Virus record (IMG/VR): IMGVR_UViG_3300010885_072489
Coordinates: 1 to 23,219 of that record
Length of the DNA: 23,219 bases
Source: a virus
Direction: 5' to 3' (one strand)
Made by a program: the position numbers and the translations under genes. Below the pieces are notes generated by a model. The model saw only the letters and a list, made by a program, of their open reading frames with translations. It was not told where the DNA came from and did not search any database. Of this stretch, positions 7,503 to 15,225 are shown piece by piece (positions within the stretch are counted from its first letter, which is position 1; every line of letters starts with the position of its first letter).

Positions 7503-7880
7503 TCAGAAGCTCACAACTTCATTTTCTTCAGCTTGAGCCTTACTTGGCTTACTAAGCTTTGTAATCTTAGAAAAGTTATTTACTCTAACCTTTAGACTAC
7601 TGTGCTTAACGCCATCCTTTTCCCACGAATCATTACGAAGAGAACCTTCTACTAAAACTAAGTCACCCTTCTTAAATGAAGAACCGATAATATCAGCACC
7701 AGAATCCCATGCTTCACAATTGATGAATGATGCAATCTTATCCTTTTCGCCATTAGCCTTCGTATACTCTCGGGAAACAGCAACAGTAAAATTAACTACT
7801 GATGTTTGCTTACCGCTAGTATTAACAACTCTTAGTTCAGGATCACGAGCCAAATTTCCTCTGAGAATAGTAATATTCAT
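7503..7880 (-). CDS. ssb: Single-stranded DNA-binding protein
   Basis: This 125-residue SSB has one OB fold. MNITILRGNLARDPELR, NFTVAVSREYTK, FINCEAWDSGADI and KKGDLVLVEGSLRNDSW are the standard SSB blocks. The C-terminus, rich in Glu with a terminal Phe (EENEVVSF), stands in for the usual DDDIPF tip that recruits replication and repair partners, in a weaker form. It is shorter than bacterial SSB (about 170 residues) because the linker is short, which is common in phages. An AGGAG eight bases before the ATG gives a strong start. A 70-base gap with a promoter-like sequence precedes it and a hairpin follows, so it may be expressed partly on its own. It would coat single-stranded DNA for the phage replisome. 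Confidence 0.93.
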   Translation of the reverse strand: MNITILRGNLARDPELRVVNTSGKQTSVVNFTVAVSREYTKANGEKDKIASFINCEAWDSGADIIGSSFKKGDLVLVEGSLRNDSWEKDGVKHSSLKVRVNNFSKITKLSKPSKAQAEENEVVSF

Positions 7881-7923
7881 CTAATCATCTCCTAGTTTCA
7901 AAAAGTAAATCGAACACAACACT

Positions 7924-7954
7924 GTTATAGTATCTGAACCACGCCAGAAGTCAA
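7924..7954 (-). promoter_or_regulatory. Sigma70-like promoter candidate for ssb
   Basis: In one of the few real gaps, the minus strand reads TTGACT at 7954-7949 and TATAAC at 7929-7924, a 5/6 match to each consensus, with a 19-base spacer. ACTATA at 17 bases is an alternative -10. The ssb ATG follows about 45 bases downstream. The long spacer lowers confidence. Confidence 0.4.
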
Positions 7955-9576
7955 GATTTAGGGGTAAAGCATTTTTCAATCACGAAGGCATCTTTGTTTT
8001 TTGTTTTATTACCCACAAAGATGAGAATATTTCTCTCAAATAAGTGGGCTTTATATTCGTCCCATTTTTCTGGAAATAATACAACAGAATCTAGTATCCC
8101 ACTATTGTCTTCAATAGTAATAAATGCCATTTCCTGACCTGGATTTTTACCCTTTTTTGTTTTTACAACATTAACATTAACTATTTCTCCAGCTAAAATA
8201 ATATTTTTATCAATAATGGTGTTTTTATATTCTTTACAATCCATGTTGGTCATACTTATGTCATAAGTGTCTAACTTTGAACACGTAATTGATGCTCCTA
8301 AAAGCTGACTTTCAGAATCAGAGAGCCACTCTATTTTATCTATTAAAGAATATGGAGGATTGTCTGTAAGCTTTATTAGATTAAGAATATTATCTTTACG
8401 ATTCTTATTAATCTTAGTACCATATTCATATAACCTACCAAGACATTGCTTGAGTGTGTACTTTTCTTCTGGTATTAATGATACCAATTGTTCTAATTCT
8501 TTTTTTGTTAAACCAGAAATAATGTCATATTCAAATAACATCTCTGTTCTATTTTTCTTAATATAGTCAAACGCTCCACTACTAATCAAAGCTTTTGCTG
8601 CTGTAGAGTTAATGTTCATTAGTATTTGACTACATATTTTTAACCAATCAAGACTATTAACGTCTATATTCTTTACTAACTCTAGAATTTTTTGAAATAC
8701 TGATGCCCCAACACCCTTTATGTCTGTTAAACCAAAATATATGTGCTTATCTTTTATGATAAAAAACTCATTAAGATTTCTGAAATCTGGAATATAAACA
8801 TTAATATCCATTTCATTTGCGTTTCTGATAAGTTCCTTAATCTCTTGTTGAGGATCTATCTTATCTTTAGCAAACCTTAAATAAGAAGCAAAAAATATCC
8901 TTGGAAAATGAGCTTTAGTATAAGCCGATAAATATCCATTTACAGCATAAGAAACAGCATGAGACTTATTAAAAGAATACCTCTGACTCTTTTCAATCCA
9001 CCCGAAAATTTCCTCTGCCTGCTCAACAGATACAGAATTAACTTTCTTGGTCCCTTCTAAAAACTTTGACTTTACCTTTGCCATCTCTTCTGGTTTTTTC
9101 TTTCCAATAGCCTTTCTTAACATATCCGCTTCTTTAAGATCAAAGCCAGCAATTGTTTGAGCTATTTCCATAGCCTGTTCTTGATAAATCATTTCTCCGT
9201 AAGTGCTTTTCAGAGCTACTTCTAATGCAGAATGAAAGTAGTCGATGCTTTCTTGTCCATTCTTTTTATCAATATAGTGATTTGAAACACTTTTCCCGTC
9301 TCTAATAGCTTCTAGACATCCTGGTCTAAGAATACTAATTAAAGCAGAGAGTTGTTCGATATTTTCTGGTTTGAGTTTTTTTGCCATGGATTGCCCAAGT
9401 CTGGACTCCAATTGAAAACAACCCTTAGTATTACCACTTGAGATTAAATCCCATGTCTTTTGGCATTCTAAATTAATTTGTTCAATATTAGGATTAAAAT
9501 GTATGGAATTATTTCCATTCTCCAGTTTTGTTGCTGGAAATTTACATCCACATTCAAAAGTTAAAAATTCAGGCAT
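7951..9576 (-). CDS. dnaE: DNA polymerase III alpha, C-terminal half (fingers, HhH, OB)
   Basis: This 541-residue protein is the second half of a DnaE polymerase. After a 38-residue extension with C9, C11 and C38 that canonical DnaE lacks, it enters at TWDLISSGNTKGCFQLES (41-58). It continues with LISILRPG, YGEMIYQEQAMEIAQ (126-140), MLRKAIGKKKPEEMAK (152-167), SFNKSHAVSY (201-210), a helix-hairpin-helix near FGLTDIKGVG (281-290) and an OB fold from about 458. The palm aspartates and PHP domain lie on a separate gene upstream, so the two products must assemble. I see no obvious clamp-binding motif or tau-binding domain. It overlaps the exonuclease gene by eight bases. Its own AAAGGA is about 14 bases from the ATG, so coupling is likely. 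Confidence 0.92.
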   Translation of the reverse strand: MPEFLTFECGCKFPATKLENGNNSIHFNPNIEQINLECQKTWDLISSGNTKGCFQLESRLGQSMAKKLKPENIEQLSALISILRPGCLEAIRDGKSVSNHYIDKKNGQESIDYFHSALEVALKSTYGEMIYQEQAMEIAQTIAGFDLKEADMLRKAIGKKKPEEMAKVKSKFLEGTKKVNSVSVEQAEEIFGWIEKSQRYSFNKSHAVSYAVNGYLSAYTKAHFPRIFFASYLRFAKDKIDPQQEIKELIRNANEMDINVYIPDFRNLNEFFIIKDKHIYFGLTDIKGVGASVFQKILELVKNIDVNSLDWLKICSQILMNINSTAAKALISSGAFDYIKKNRTEMLFEYDIISGLTKKELEQLVSLIPEEKYTLKQCLGRLYEYGTKINKNRKDNILNLIKLTDNPPYSLIDKIEWLSDSESQLLGASITCSKLDTYDISMTNMDCKEYKNTIIDKNIILAGEIVNVNVVKTKKGKNPGQEMAFITIEDNSGILDSVVLFPEKWDEYKAHLFERNILIFVGNKTKNKDAFVIEKCFTPKS

Positions 9577-10270
9577 TAGAGTTAACGAAAGATCCTTTAA
9601 ACTTTACTTTATCAGATAGGTTTCTATGTAGTTTCAAAAAACGAATTAATAATTGTGCAGTGTCCTTAACGTCTTTTAGAGCATCATGAGCATTCTCTCC
9701 ACTTAGCCCAAAATATTCTCTAACATGATCCAAGGTATAGTTTTTAAGCTCATTGCTTCCCTCAAACCAATAAAACATAATATTCATTATATCAACAACA
9801 TCTCTAGGATAAAATATTGAACTTTTTCCTTCTTTATTTAGATTATTATATTTGACACTTAGTCTTTCTGTAATCTTCAAATCGAATCTATTAATATTGT
9901 ATCCAACAGCAATAGGGGCGGAGAAACAAGATTTCTTTGTTGATCTAGTATGATACATATCTAGATAGGATGTGAACATTTTCCAGCCATTCTCTTGTTT
10001 TTGATATTCTGACCAAGACTTAAGAATATCTGCTTTTGTAGAATTTCTTACTTTGGCATGAAAGTCTAAAACATCACTATCGCTATAATCATAGTCTGGC
10101 TTATTTTGTAAAGCCTCTGGCTTAAGATTAATGTTAAACTCAGAATCTGGAATGATTTCCAATTTAACTGGATCAACCATAACGGCAGCTATCTGAACCG
10201 GGCTACATTTATCTGGATTAATCCCATCTGTTTCCAAATCGAATACGCAAAACTTTTGAAAATTAGCCAT
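9569..10270 (-). CDS. dnaQ: DnaQ-type 3'-5' exonuclease (DEDDh)
   Basis: This 233-residue protein carries all three exonuclease motifs. FDLETDG (10-16) gives D11 and E13, YNINRFD (124-130) gives D130, and HDALKD (195-200) gives the His and Asp of a DEDDh active site. The family removes mismatched 3' nucleotides, and as a stand-alone protein it is the usual proofreader for bacterial-type Pol III. Its place between the two halves of DnaE fits a role as the polymerase's proofreading subunit. The ATG has GGAAG immediately upstream and overlaps the end of the small gene before it. It is close in length to E. coli epsilon (243 residues). The tail (SFVNSNA) shows no clear clamp motif. Confidence 0.9.
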   Translation of the reverse strand: MANFQKFCVFDLETDGINPDKCSPVQIAAVMVDPVKLEIIPDSEFNINLKPEALQNKPDYDYSDSDVLDFHAKVRNSTKADILKSWSEYQKQENGWKMFTSYLDMYHTRSTKKSCFSAPIAVGYNINRFDLKITERLSVKYNNLNKEGKSSIFYPRDVVDIMNIMFYWFEGSNELKNYTLDHVREYFGLSGENAHDALKDVKDTAQLLIRFLKLHRNLSDKVKFKGSFVNSNA

Positions 10271-10442
10271 TTACTTCCACATCCATTTCTGATGAAAAAT
10301 AAGATTTATTGCCTGGATCACCAATAACTTCGCAATTAATTACCTTACAGCAAGTAACGCGATACTCTTGAATTTTAATATATTCTGTACCTGCGATAGA
10401 AAATTTTTCTCCAATTACAACGTCTTTCATTTTTTTAAGCAT
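10263..10442 (-). CDS. 59-residue protein between the polymerase halves
   Basis: An ATG at 10442 opens a 59-residue frame ending at a TAA at 10265-10263, eight bases into the exonuclease gene. AGGAG lies nine bases before the ATG, at the end of the polymerase N-terminal gene, which makes it a credible gene. The sequence has a GEKFSIAGTEYIKIQE start, a CCKVINCEVIGD middle with three cysteines, and an acidic end. Short alternating hydrophobic strands suggest a small beta barrel of a kind common in phages (F-x-x-G-x-x-Y-x-K). It lacks the termini expected of an intein. Function unknown. Location suggests a link to the polymerase. Confidence 0.7.
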   Translation of the reverse strand: MLKKMKDVVIGEKFSIAGTEYIKIQEYRVTCCKVINCEVIGDPGNKSYFSSEMDVEVNG

Positions 10443-10444
10443 GT

Positions 10445-12307
10445 CTATTCTCCTTTTTTTAAAGAATCTGCTATATTCATAATTTTATCTAACATCGCTA
10501 TACCAAGAACATCAAACTTAATGATGCCTAATGCTTCTAGGTCTTGCATTTCCATTCCGGCTATCGATTGCTTATTCTTTGAATCATATACCATAGGACA
10601 CACAGAACCTAAATTTTGACTACTGATAACTACACCGGCAGCGTGTTTAGACTGGTTAGATTTAGTTCCTTCTAAACGGATAGCTTGCTCAAACCTTTTG
10701 GCTAATGGACCAGATAGGTGATCGTCATCATCAATATAGCACCATTCCTTCAGCTTGTCAACATTATTTTCTAGAGACCATCGCAGAATAGATGCTTCTC
10801 CCGTATCTTCTTTCATTTGTTGTAACTCGTCTGCAATTTTTGCCTCATCAGGAATACATTTTGTGATTCTATTCATTTCTTCAAATGATATATTACCATA
10901 AACCCTTAATACTTCTTTTAGTGCTCCCCTACCCTTCATAGTGTTGAAGGTTATCATCTGAGAAACTTTATCATGACCATATTTTAATTTAATATACTCG
11001 ATAATAGATTCTCTCTTATTGATTGGAACGTCAACATCAATATCTGGCATAGAAATACGGTCTTTTGTATTTCGACCAGAATTGTAGAATCTTTCGAAAA
11101 TTAAACTATACTTGATAGGGTCAATGGATGTAATCCCAATTAAATAAGAGACCAGACAGCCCGCAGCAGATCCTCTACCGGGACCGGGTAGCCAATCCTC
11201 TAGTCTAACCTTATTCACAATGTCTCCCACAATCAAGAAATAACTGGACAATCCAGCCCCCTGTAAAATATCCAACTCGTACTTAATTCGATCAATATAT
11301 TTTTGTTGGTTTTCTTTATCAATATTATTAGCTATTTTATCCTTCCATCCTTTTCGGCAAAGTTCTCTAAGATACTCGTCTGGATTAAAATTATTAGGAC
11401 ATGAGAAAGGAGGTAGCATTGGCTTATGTAAAATATCATAATCTTCACATAGACTGTCTACGTAGTTAGTGTTCTCTATTTCTTCTTCAGTATGTAGTAG
11501 TGCTATCTCTTCTGGTGATAAGATATGGAAATTGTCTGACTTAAAAAAGCAACCCATAGGGATACTTTCATGATTAAGTATCTTCTTATTAATATCGGCT
11601 AAGGTTGTTTTAAGATTGTTGCAAAGAAGTATTCTCTGATCGACAGCATCTTCTTTCTCACAGTAATGAGCGTCTGGGGTACATATTACTTTTGTGTTTG
11701 TATTTTTGCCAAGTCTTCTTATTATGTTTGTTAGTTCGATTTGTTCTGGAGTACTTTCTTTATCCATAAGCTGGCACTCAAGAAAATATTCATCTCCAAA
11801 TAAGTCTTTCATATAAGAGACATGCTCTGTTCCGATCCTCATAGCATTGTCTGGATCATCTTGAATAGCATCTGCTATGGTCGAGCCCAGATGACCAGAG
11901 AAACCAATCAGATTACCATTCAAGAAAGGTTTTAGTCTATCAAAGCTAATTCTTGGTTTATGATAAAAATTTTCTGGCTTATTAGTTTCAGATATAATTT
12001 TAATGAGATCGAACCAGCCAGCATTATTTTTTGACAATACAATAAAGTGACTCAGGTCGCTATTTTCCTTTGTTTTAATATGGGAATCTTCACGACTAAT
12101 ATAAAGCTCACACCCAAGTATTGGCTTAATGCCCTTGGCCTTAATTTCTTGAAAGAATTGTACCGTACCTGCTATAGACCCATGGTCTGTAATAGCACAA
12201 GACTTTACTCCAATTTTTTCACATCTATTTGCTATTTGAGATGGTTTTGATAGTCCGTCCAATAAAGAGTAATGACTATGGGCATGTAATGGTATATACT
12301 TTTTCAT
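10445..12307 (-). CDS. dnaE: DNA polymerase III alpha, N-terminal half (PHP and palm)
   Basis: This 620-residue protein holds the PHP domain and palm of a C-family polymerase. PHP motifs are LHAHSHYSLLDG (7-18), AITDHGS (38-44), GCELYIS (65-71) and TPDAHY (210-215). The nucleotide-binding GPGRGSAAG is at 375-383, the acidic MPDIDVDV at 420-427 and the third catalytic Asp in KFDVLG at 598-602 (D599). Palm chemistry is therefore complete in this half. The gene stops 19 codons after D599 at a TAG, where normal DnaE runs on into the fingers. AGGA before the ATG and an ATGA overlap with the nuclease gene support the start. It should synthesise phage DNA with the C-terminal half at 7951-9576, SSB and the DnaQ-type protein. 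Confidence 0.93.
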   Translation of the reverse strand: MKKYIPLHAHSHYSLLDGLSKPSQIANRCEKIGVKSCAITDHGSIAGTVQFFQEIKAKGIKPILGCELYISREDSHIKTKENSDLSHFIVLSKNNAGWFDLIKIISETNKPENFYHKPRISFDRLKPFLNGNLIGFSGHLGSTIADAIQDDPDNAMRIGTEHVSYMKDLFGDEYFLECQLMDKESTPEQIELTNIIRRLGKNTNTKVICTPDAHYCEKEDAVDQRILLCNNLKTTLADINKKILNHESIPMGCFFKSDNFHILSPEEIALLHTEEEIENTNYVDSLCEDYDILHKPMLPPFSCPNNFNPDEYLRELCRKGWKDKIANNIDKENQQKYIDRIKYELDILQGAGLSSYFLIVGDIVNKVRLEDWLPGPGRGSAAGCLVSYLIGITSIDPIKYSLIFERFYNSGRNTKDRISMPDIDVDVPINKRESIIEYIKLKYGHDKVSQMITFNTMKGRGALKEVLRVYGNISFEEMNRITKCIPDEAKIADELQQMKEDTGEASILRWSLENNVDKLKEWCYIDDDDHLSGPLAKRFEQAIRLEGTKSNQSKHAAGVVISSQNLGSVCPMVYDSKNKQSIAGMEMQDLEALGIIKFDVLGIAMLDKIMNIADSLKKGE

Positions 12308-13386
12308 TCTGTGCTTCCTGGTGCTTTATATTTCCCAAAAGAGTGGTTCTTGTTTTTATACTGTTCTACCACAACATTCATTCCGTGCAAGTCTATGTCA
12401 TGTTTTACTTGTTCGCATTTGGTCATAGTCGAACCCATATTACAAGTATGGTTCTCTCTGTATTCTGTCTGTGGTGTTATGTGTGTATTATCAAATGTTG
12501 TTTTTCCAAAATGACATAATTTTGTACACATCCAGCTTTTATTTAATCTTGGCTTTCTAGTGTTTTTAACTATGTCAAATTTTTGACGCAACATTTCTTC
12601 TGTTTTGGGTAGATCAGACTTGTCAAAACAAATTGAAAAGGGGCCACCATCATTGATAAAATAAATAGAGAAAATGATATGATCTATGTGTGGATAAAGA
12701 TGACTAATGGCATAATGATATATTCTTAACTGAGGATCACTTTCTAATTTTTCCTGAGTTTTTTCTTTACCGGTAGCCCAGTCTAATCTTTTTCCTGTTT
12801 TCCAGTCTACAATTTCAATAGTATTTTCACTGACTAATGTTATAAGATCAATGGTTCCTTTTATAGCGAGATTGCCTTCAAGCTTTCCTTCTGGGGTATC
12901 ATAAGAATAGGCTGACCAAGGTTTCTTAATTTCAATATCAAAATGTTGTTCAGGGCATAGAATATGCCTATTCCTTGGGTCGAACATACCTCCATTAAAC
13001 TCAATAGCCTTATATACCCAAGCATTACAGTCTTTGTAGTCTTTTGGTGACCATTTATGGTGGGAGTTTGCCTCAGAATAGTGTTTATAGACTTTCTCTG
13101 TAATAGTATTTAAATCGTATTTATTGACATCTAGCTTGCCAACAACGTCGTCATCTATGGACGATAGTTTATCTTGTTGAGCTTTTTTGATAACTGCTAA
13201 GATTTCTAGAACCTTATGCACAATGGTTCCCTTATCGGCTTTTTGACCTGATGGGCCACGATAGCCTAAAACATATTCAAGAAAATATTGTTGCTCACAC
13301 ATTGAGTGCGTGTTATAGGAGCTGCTCCTAAAGTATGTAACTATAATGATAGATTCTCCTGTAGGAACTTTTGAATATCTGTGCAT
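12304..13386 (-). CDS. RecB/Cas4-type PD-(D/E)XK nuclease with possible Fe-S cluster
   Basis: This 360-residue protein has the RecB-nuclease core: GTIVHKVLE (H57), IKGTIDLI (D180), IEIVDWKTGK (D194, K196) and QLRIYHY (Q219, Y223). C30 in SMCEQQYFLEY, with C287, C291 and C315 near the C-terminus, brackets the fold the way a 4Fe-4S cluster does in Cas4 and AddB. The family resects DNA ends, so a role in phage recombination or host DNA breakdown is likely. The start is uncertain. The ATG at 13386 has no ribosome-binding site and overlaps the dNMP kinase gene by 46 bases. A good AGGAG lies further in, before an ATT codon that could be a rare start near 13350. No CRISPR array or other cas gene is present. 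Confidence 0.82.
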   Translation of the reverse strand: MHRYSKVPTGESIIIVTYFRSSSYNTHSMCEQQYFLEYVLGYRGPSGQKADKGTIVHKVLEILAVIKKAQQDKLSSIDDDVVGKLDVNKYDLNTITEKVYKHYSEANSHHKWSPKDYKDCNAWVYKAIEFNGGMFDPRNRHILCPEQHFDIEIKKPWSAYSYDTPEGKLEGNLAIKGTIDLITLVSENTIEIVDWKTGKRLDWATGKEKTQEKLESDPQLRIYHYAISHLYPHIDHIIFSIYFINDGGPFSICFDKSDLPKTEEMLRQKFDIVKNTRKPRLNKSWMCTKLCHFGKTTFDNTHITPQTEYRENHTCNMGSTMTKCEQVKHDIDLHGMNVVVEQYKNKNHSFGKYKAPGSTE

Positions 13387-14066
13387 TGTTCATATATATT
13401 CATATCGTCATTACGACATACATAGTTAAAATTAGACCAGTCATAATTAGGTTCATCTAATATTGTTTCACTTAAATGATCAGAATGAAACGGATTGCGT
13501 GTTAGTCTCATCACTGAACCACCAGTATCCTTGATGCTAGATACTTCGTTAGGAAATCGACAGTCTGTAATCAAGGCTAGTTCTGGCTTCTCTTTATTTA
13601 TCCTATTTATTGTTGCAGACACCCAGACGTCAGATTTCATCTTACGAAATACGTCAGTGCCAACATATTGCATAATATCTCTTGATGTCATGAGATCGGT
13701 AGAGTTCGGCCAAGTTAAACCTGTTAACATATTCTTATCTTCATCCGAGCCATAGCATTGTTCGTATGTCAAGCCCAAAATATTCATACATATATCTTGT
13801 TTAAGTGGATCTGCAAAGCTATAAATTTTTACATATTTATCTAATAGGGTATATAGCTTGTTAAGCATAAAATCATTTTTTCTTGCTGAAGTATCTAATA
13901 CTCCTCGATAATTAATATCCCCGAATAAATCAGAGACAACGATCCTGCCTTCTTCATCAAGATCGACCTGTCTTGATACTTCAAGTCTAGCTAAATATAG
14001 CGAAACAATAAAATTCCCTGTTGTGCTTTTGCCAGACTGTTTTCTTCCAGATATTCCTAGTATCAT
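13341..14066 (-). CDS. Deoxynucleoside monophosphate kinase (T4 gp1-like)
   Basis: The 241-residue protein begins ILGISGRKQSGKSTTG, a P-loop with the GRKxSGKST form typical of the phage dNMP kinase family (T4 gene 1). Further family features are IYSFADPLKQ (81-90), MQYVGTDVFRK (132-142) and ITDCRFPNE (about 166-174). The family phosphorylates dNMPs, including modified or recycled ones, to dNDPs using ATP, which feeds the replisome. It sits between primase and nuclease genes, four bases after the primase stop. A weak AAGTGA precedes the ATG. With the ribonucleotide reductase upstream, it suggests that the phage supplies its own nucleotide precursors. Confidence 0.87.
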   Translation of the reverse strand: MILGISGRKQSGKSTTGNFIVSLYLARLEVSRQVDLDEEGRIVVSDLFGDINYRGVLDTSARKNDFMLNKLYTLLDKYVKIYSFADPLKQDICMNILGLTYEQCYGSDEDKNMLTGLTWPNSTDLMTSRDIMQYVGTDVFRKMKSDVWVSATINRINKEKPELALITDCRFPNEVSSIKDTGGSVMRLTRNPFHSDHLSETILDEPNYDWSNFNYVCRNDDMNIYEQCTDIQKFLQENLSL

Positions 14067-14070
14067 TTAA

Positions 14071-15225
14071 TCACTTTATTAAGGGTAAGATATTATTTTG
14101 AATATATTCTATAGATAGTTCTGCAATGTCTGAGCCAGGAAAATCTATGCTTTTAACATTGTAGGTCTTATTGCATTTTTGACGGATAGTGTCTGTTGCT
14201 TTTTTGCCAGCCTCGTCGTTGTCCATCATAGTAATGATAGTCATGGCACCAGAAGCATCAAGTATCATTTTTTGTCTATCGCTTAGAGATGAACCAAAAA
14301 TAGCCACACTATTATGAATTCCAGCTTCTTCTAATCTCCATACATTACCAGGACTTTCTACTAAAATAACAATTGTTGTTTCTATAATAGATTTTTTAGC
14401 AAACCATATATTGTACAGGTGGTTTTGTGATTGAAAATTATTACTGTGTTTCCACTTTGAAAAGAAACGATATTGCTCATCCCTAGGACAAATATCTATT
14501 GTATTATGATAAGAGTTGCACTTATCGCATTTTTCAAAAATACTTCTACCACTACATCCAACCATATGCTTATACTTATGGTCGTATATTGGTACAACAA
14601 TCCTGTTCGACATCTCTTTTCCTAACCTACTACACAAACCAATATCGTACTTATCTAGTATTGATTTAGTATAACCTCTATCAATATAGTATTGTGCTGG
14701 AATTTCTAAATTATTTCGTATTTGTGATCTGGTAATACCTTGTATTTGTATTGTTTTTTCTGGACTAATGTATCTAATAGCTCCAACAAAAGATTTTTTA
14801 TCTCTGTCTGAATTAGATACTTTAATATTAGACAAGTCTTTATTTACAAAGGTTAAACAAAAACCTAAAGCCTCTTGAAAAGTACAAGTTTTATCTCCAT
14901 CTTTAGACCAATGATATTTTTGACTAGAAATAATACCTCTAATAAATCCTATAATAGAAGATTTGAAATGTTTTTCACAACCATGAGTTCTACATTTCCA
15001 ATTTCCTCTATAAACATCTCCTTGAGGATATAAATTTAATGCAGACTTATTGTCTCCACCGTGAATAGGGCAACTCATGGTGATAAGCTTACCACTATAA
15101 ACATACTCTATGTTAAAGTGTTCTAGTAGACTCTCAATATTGTCGCATAAATCATCACACACAATCTTGAGTTTGGCCTGATCATTCGAATGGTATGTCT
15201 GCTTCTTCATTATTATTTGATTCAT
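14071..15225 (-). CDS. dnaG: DnaG-type primase (CHC2 zinc finger and Toprim)
   Basis: This 384-residue primase starts with a zinc-binding domain. SCPIHGGDNKSALNLYP gives C52 and H55, and WKCRTHGCEKHF gives C78 and C83. A linker typical of DnaG follows (AQYYIDRGYTKSILDKYDIG, 177-196). A second Cys cluster is CDKCNSYH (C233, C236) with C246. The Toprim fold has IVILVESPGN (E290) and MMDNDEAG (D335, D337), the metal-binding acids for RNA primer synthesis. It lacks a C-terminal helicase-binding domain of DnaG size. Its start overlaps the end of the DnaB gene by 44 bases. The ATG at 15225 has a weak GGAT upstream, and an internal ATG at 15210 is an alternative. It should prime DNA for the adjacent helicase. 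Confidence 0.9.
   Translation of the reverse strand: MNQIIMKKQTYHSNDQAKLKIVCDDLCDNIESLLEHFNIEYVYSGKLITMSCPIHGGDNKSALNLYPQGDVYRGNWKCRTHGCEKHFKSSIIGFIRGIISSQKYHWSKDGDKTCTFQEALGFCLTFVNKDLSNIKVSNSDRDKKSFVGAIRYISPEKTIQIQGITRSQIRNNLEIPAQYYIDRGYTKSILDKYDIGLCSRLGKEMSNRIVVPIYDHKYKHMVGCSGRSIFEKCDKCNSYHNTIDICPRDEQYRFFSKWKHSNNFQSQNHLYNIWFAKKSIIETTIVILVESPGNVWRLEEAGIHNSVAIFGSSLSDRQKMILDASGAMTIITMMDNDEAGKKATDTIRQKCNKTYNVKSIDFPGSDIAELSIEYIQNNILPLIK

Noticed and set aside
7951-12307. Split intein or intron as the reason for the divided polymerase gene
   Set aside because: Neither half carries intein blocks or splice-junction residues. The gap holds two well-formed genes with ribosome-binding sites, and no group I or II intron structure is apparent.
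12229-12519. Plus-strand open frames of 60-100 codons, here and at about 3866, 6744, 10368, 13495, 16733, 19248, 20510 and 21319
   Set aside because: All lie antisense to well-supported genes, show no domain and have no credible ribosome-binding site. They are by-products of the minus-strand genes.
12304-13386. Cas4 as a sign of a CRISPR-Cas system
   Set aside because: No CRISPR repeats, Cas1, Cas2 or effector genes are present. The nuclease sits in a replication operon and fits RecB-type phage nucleases.
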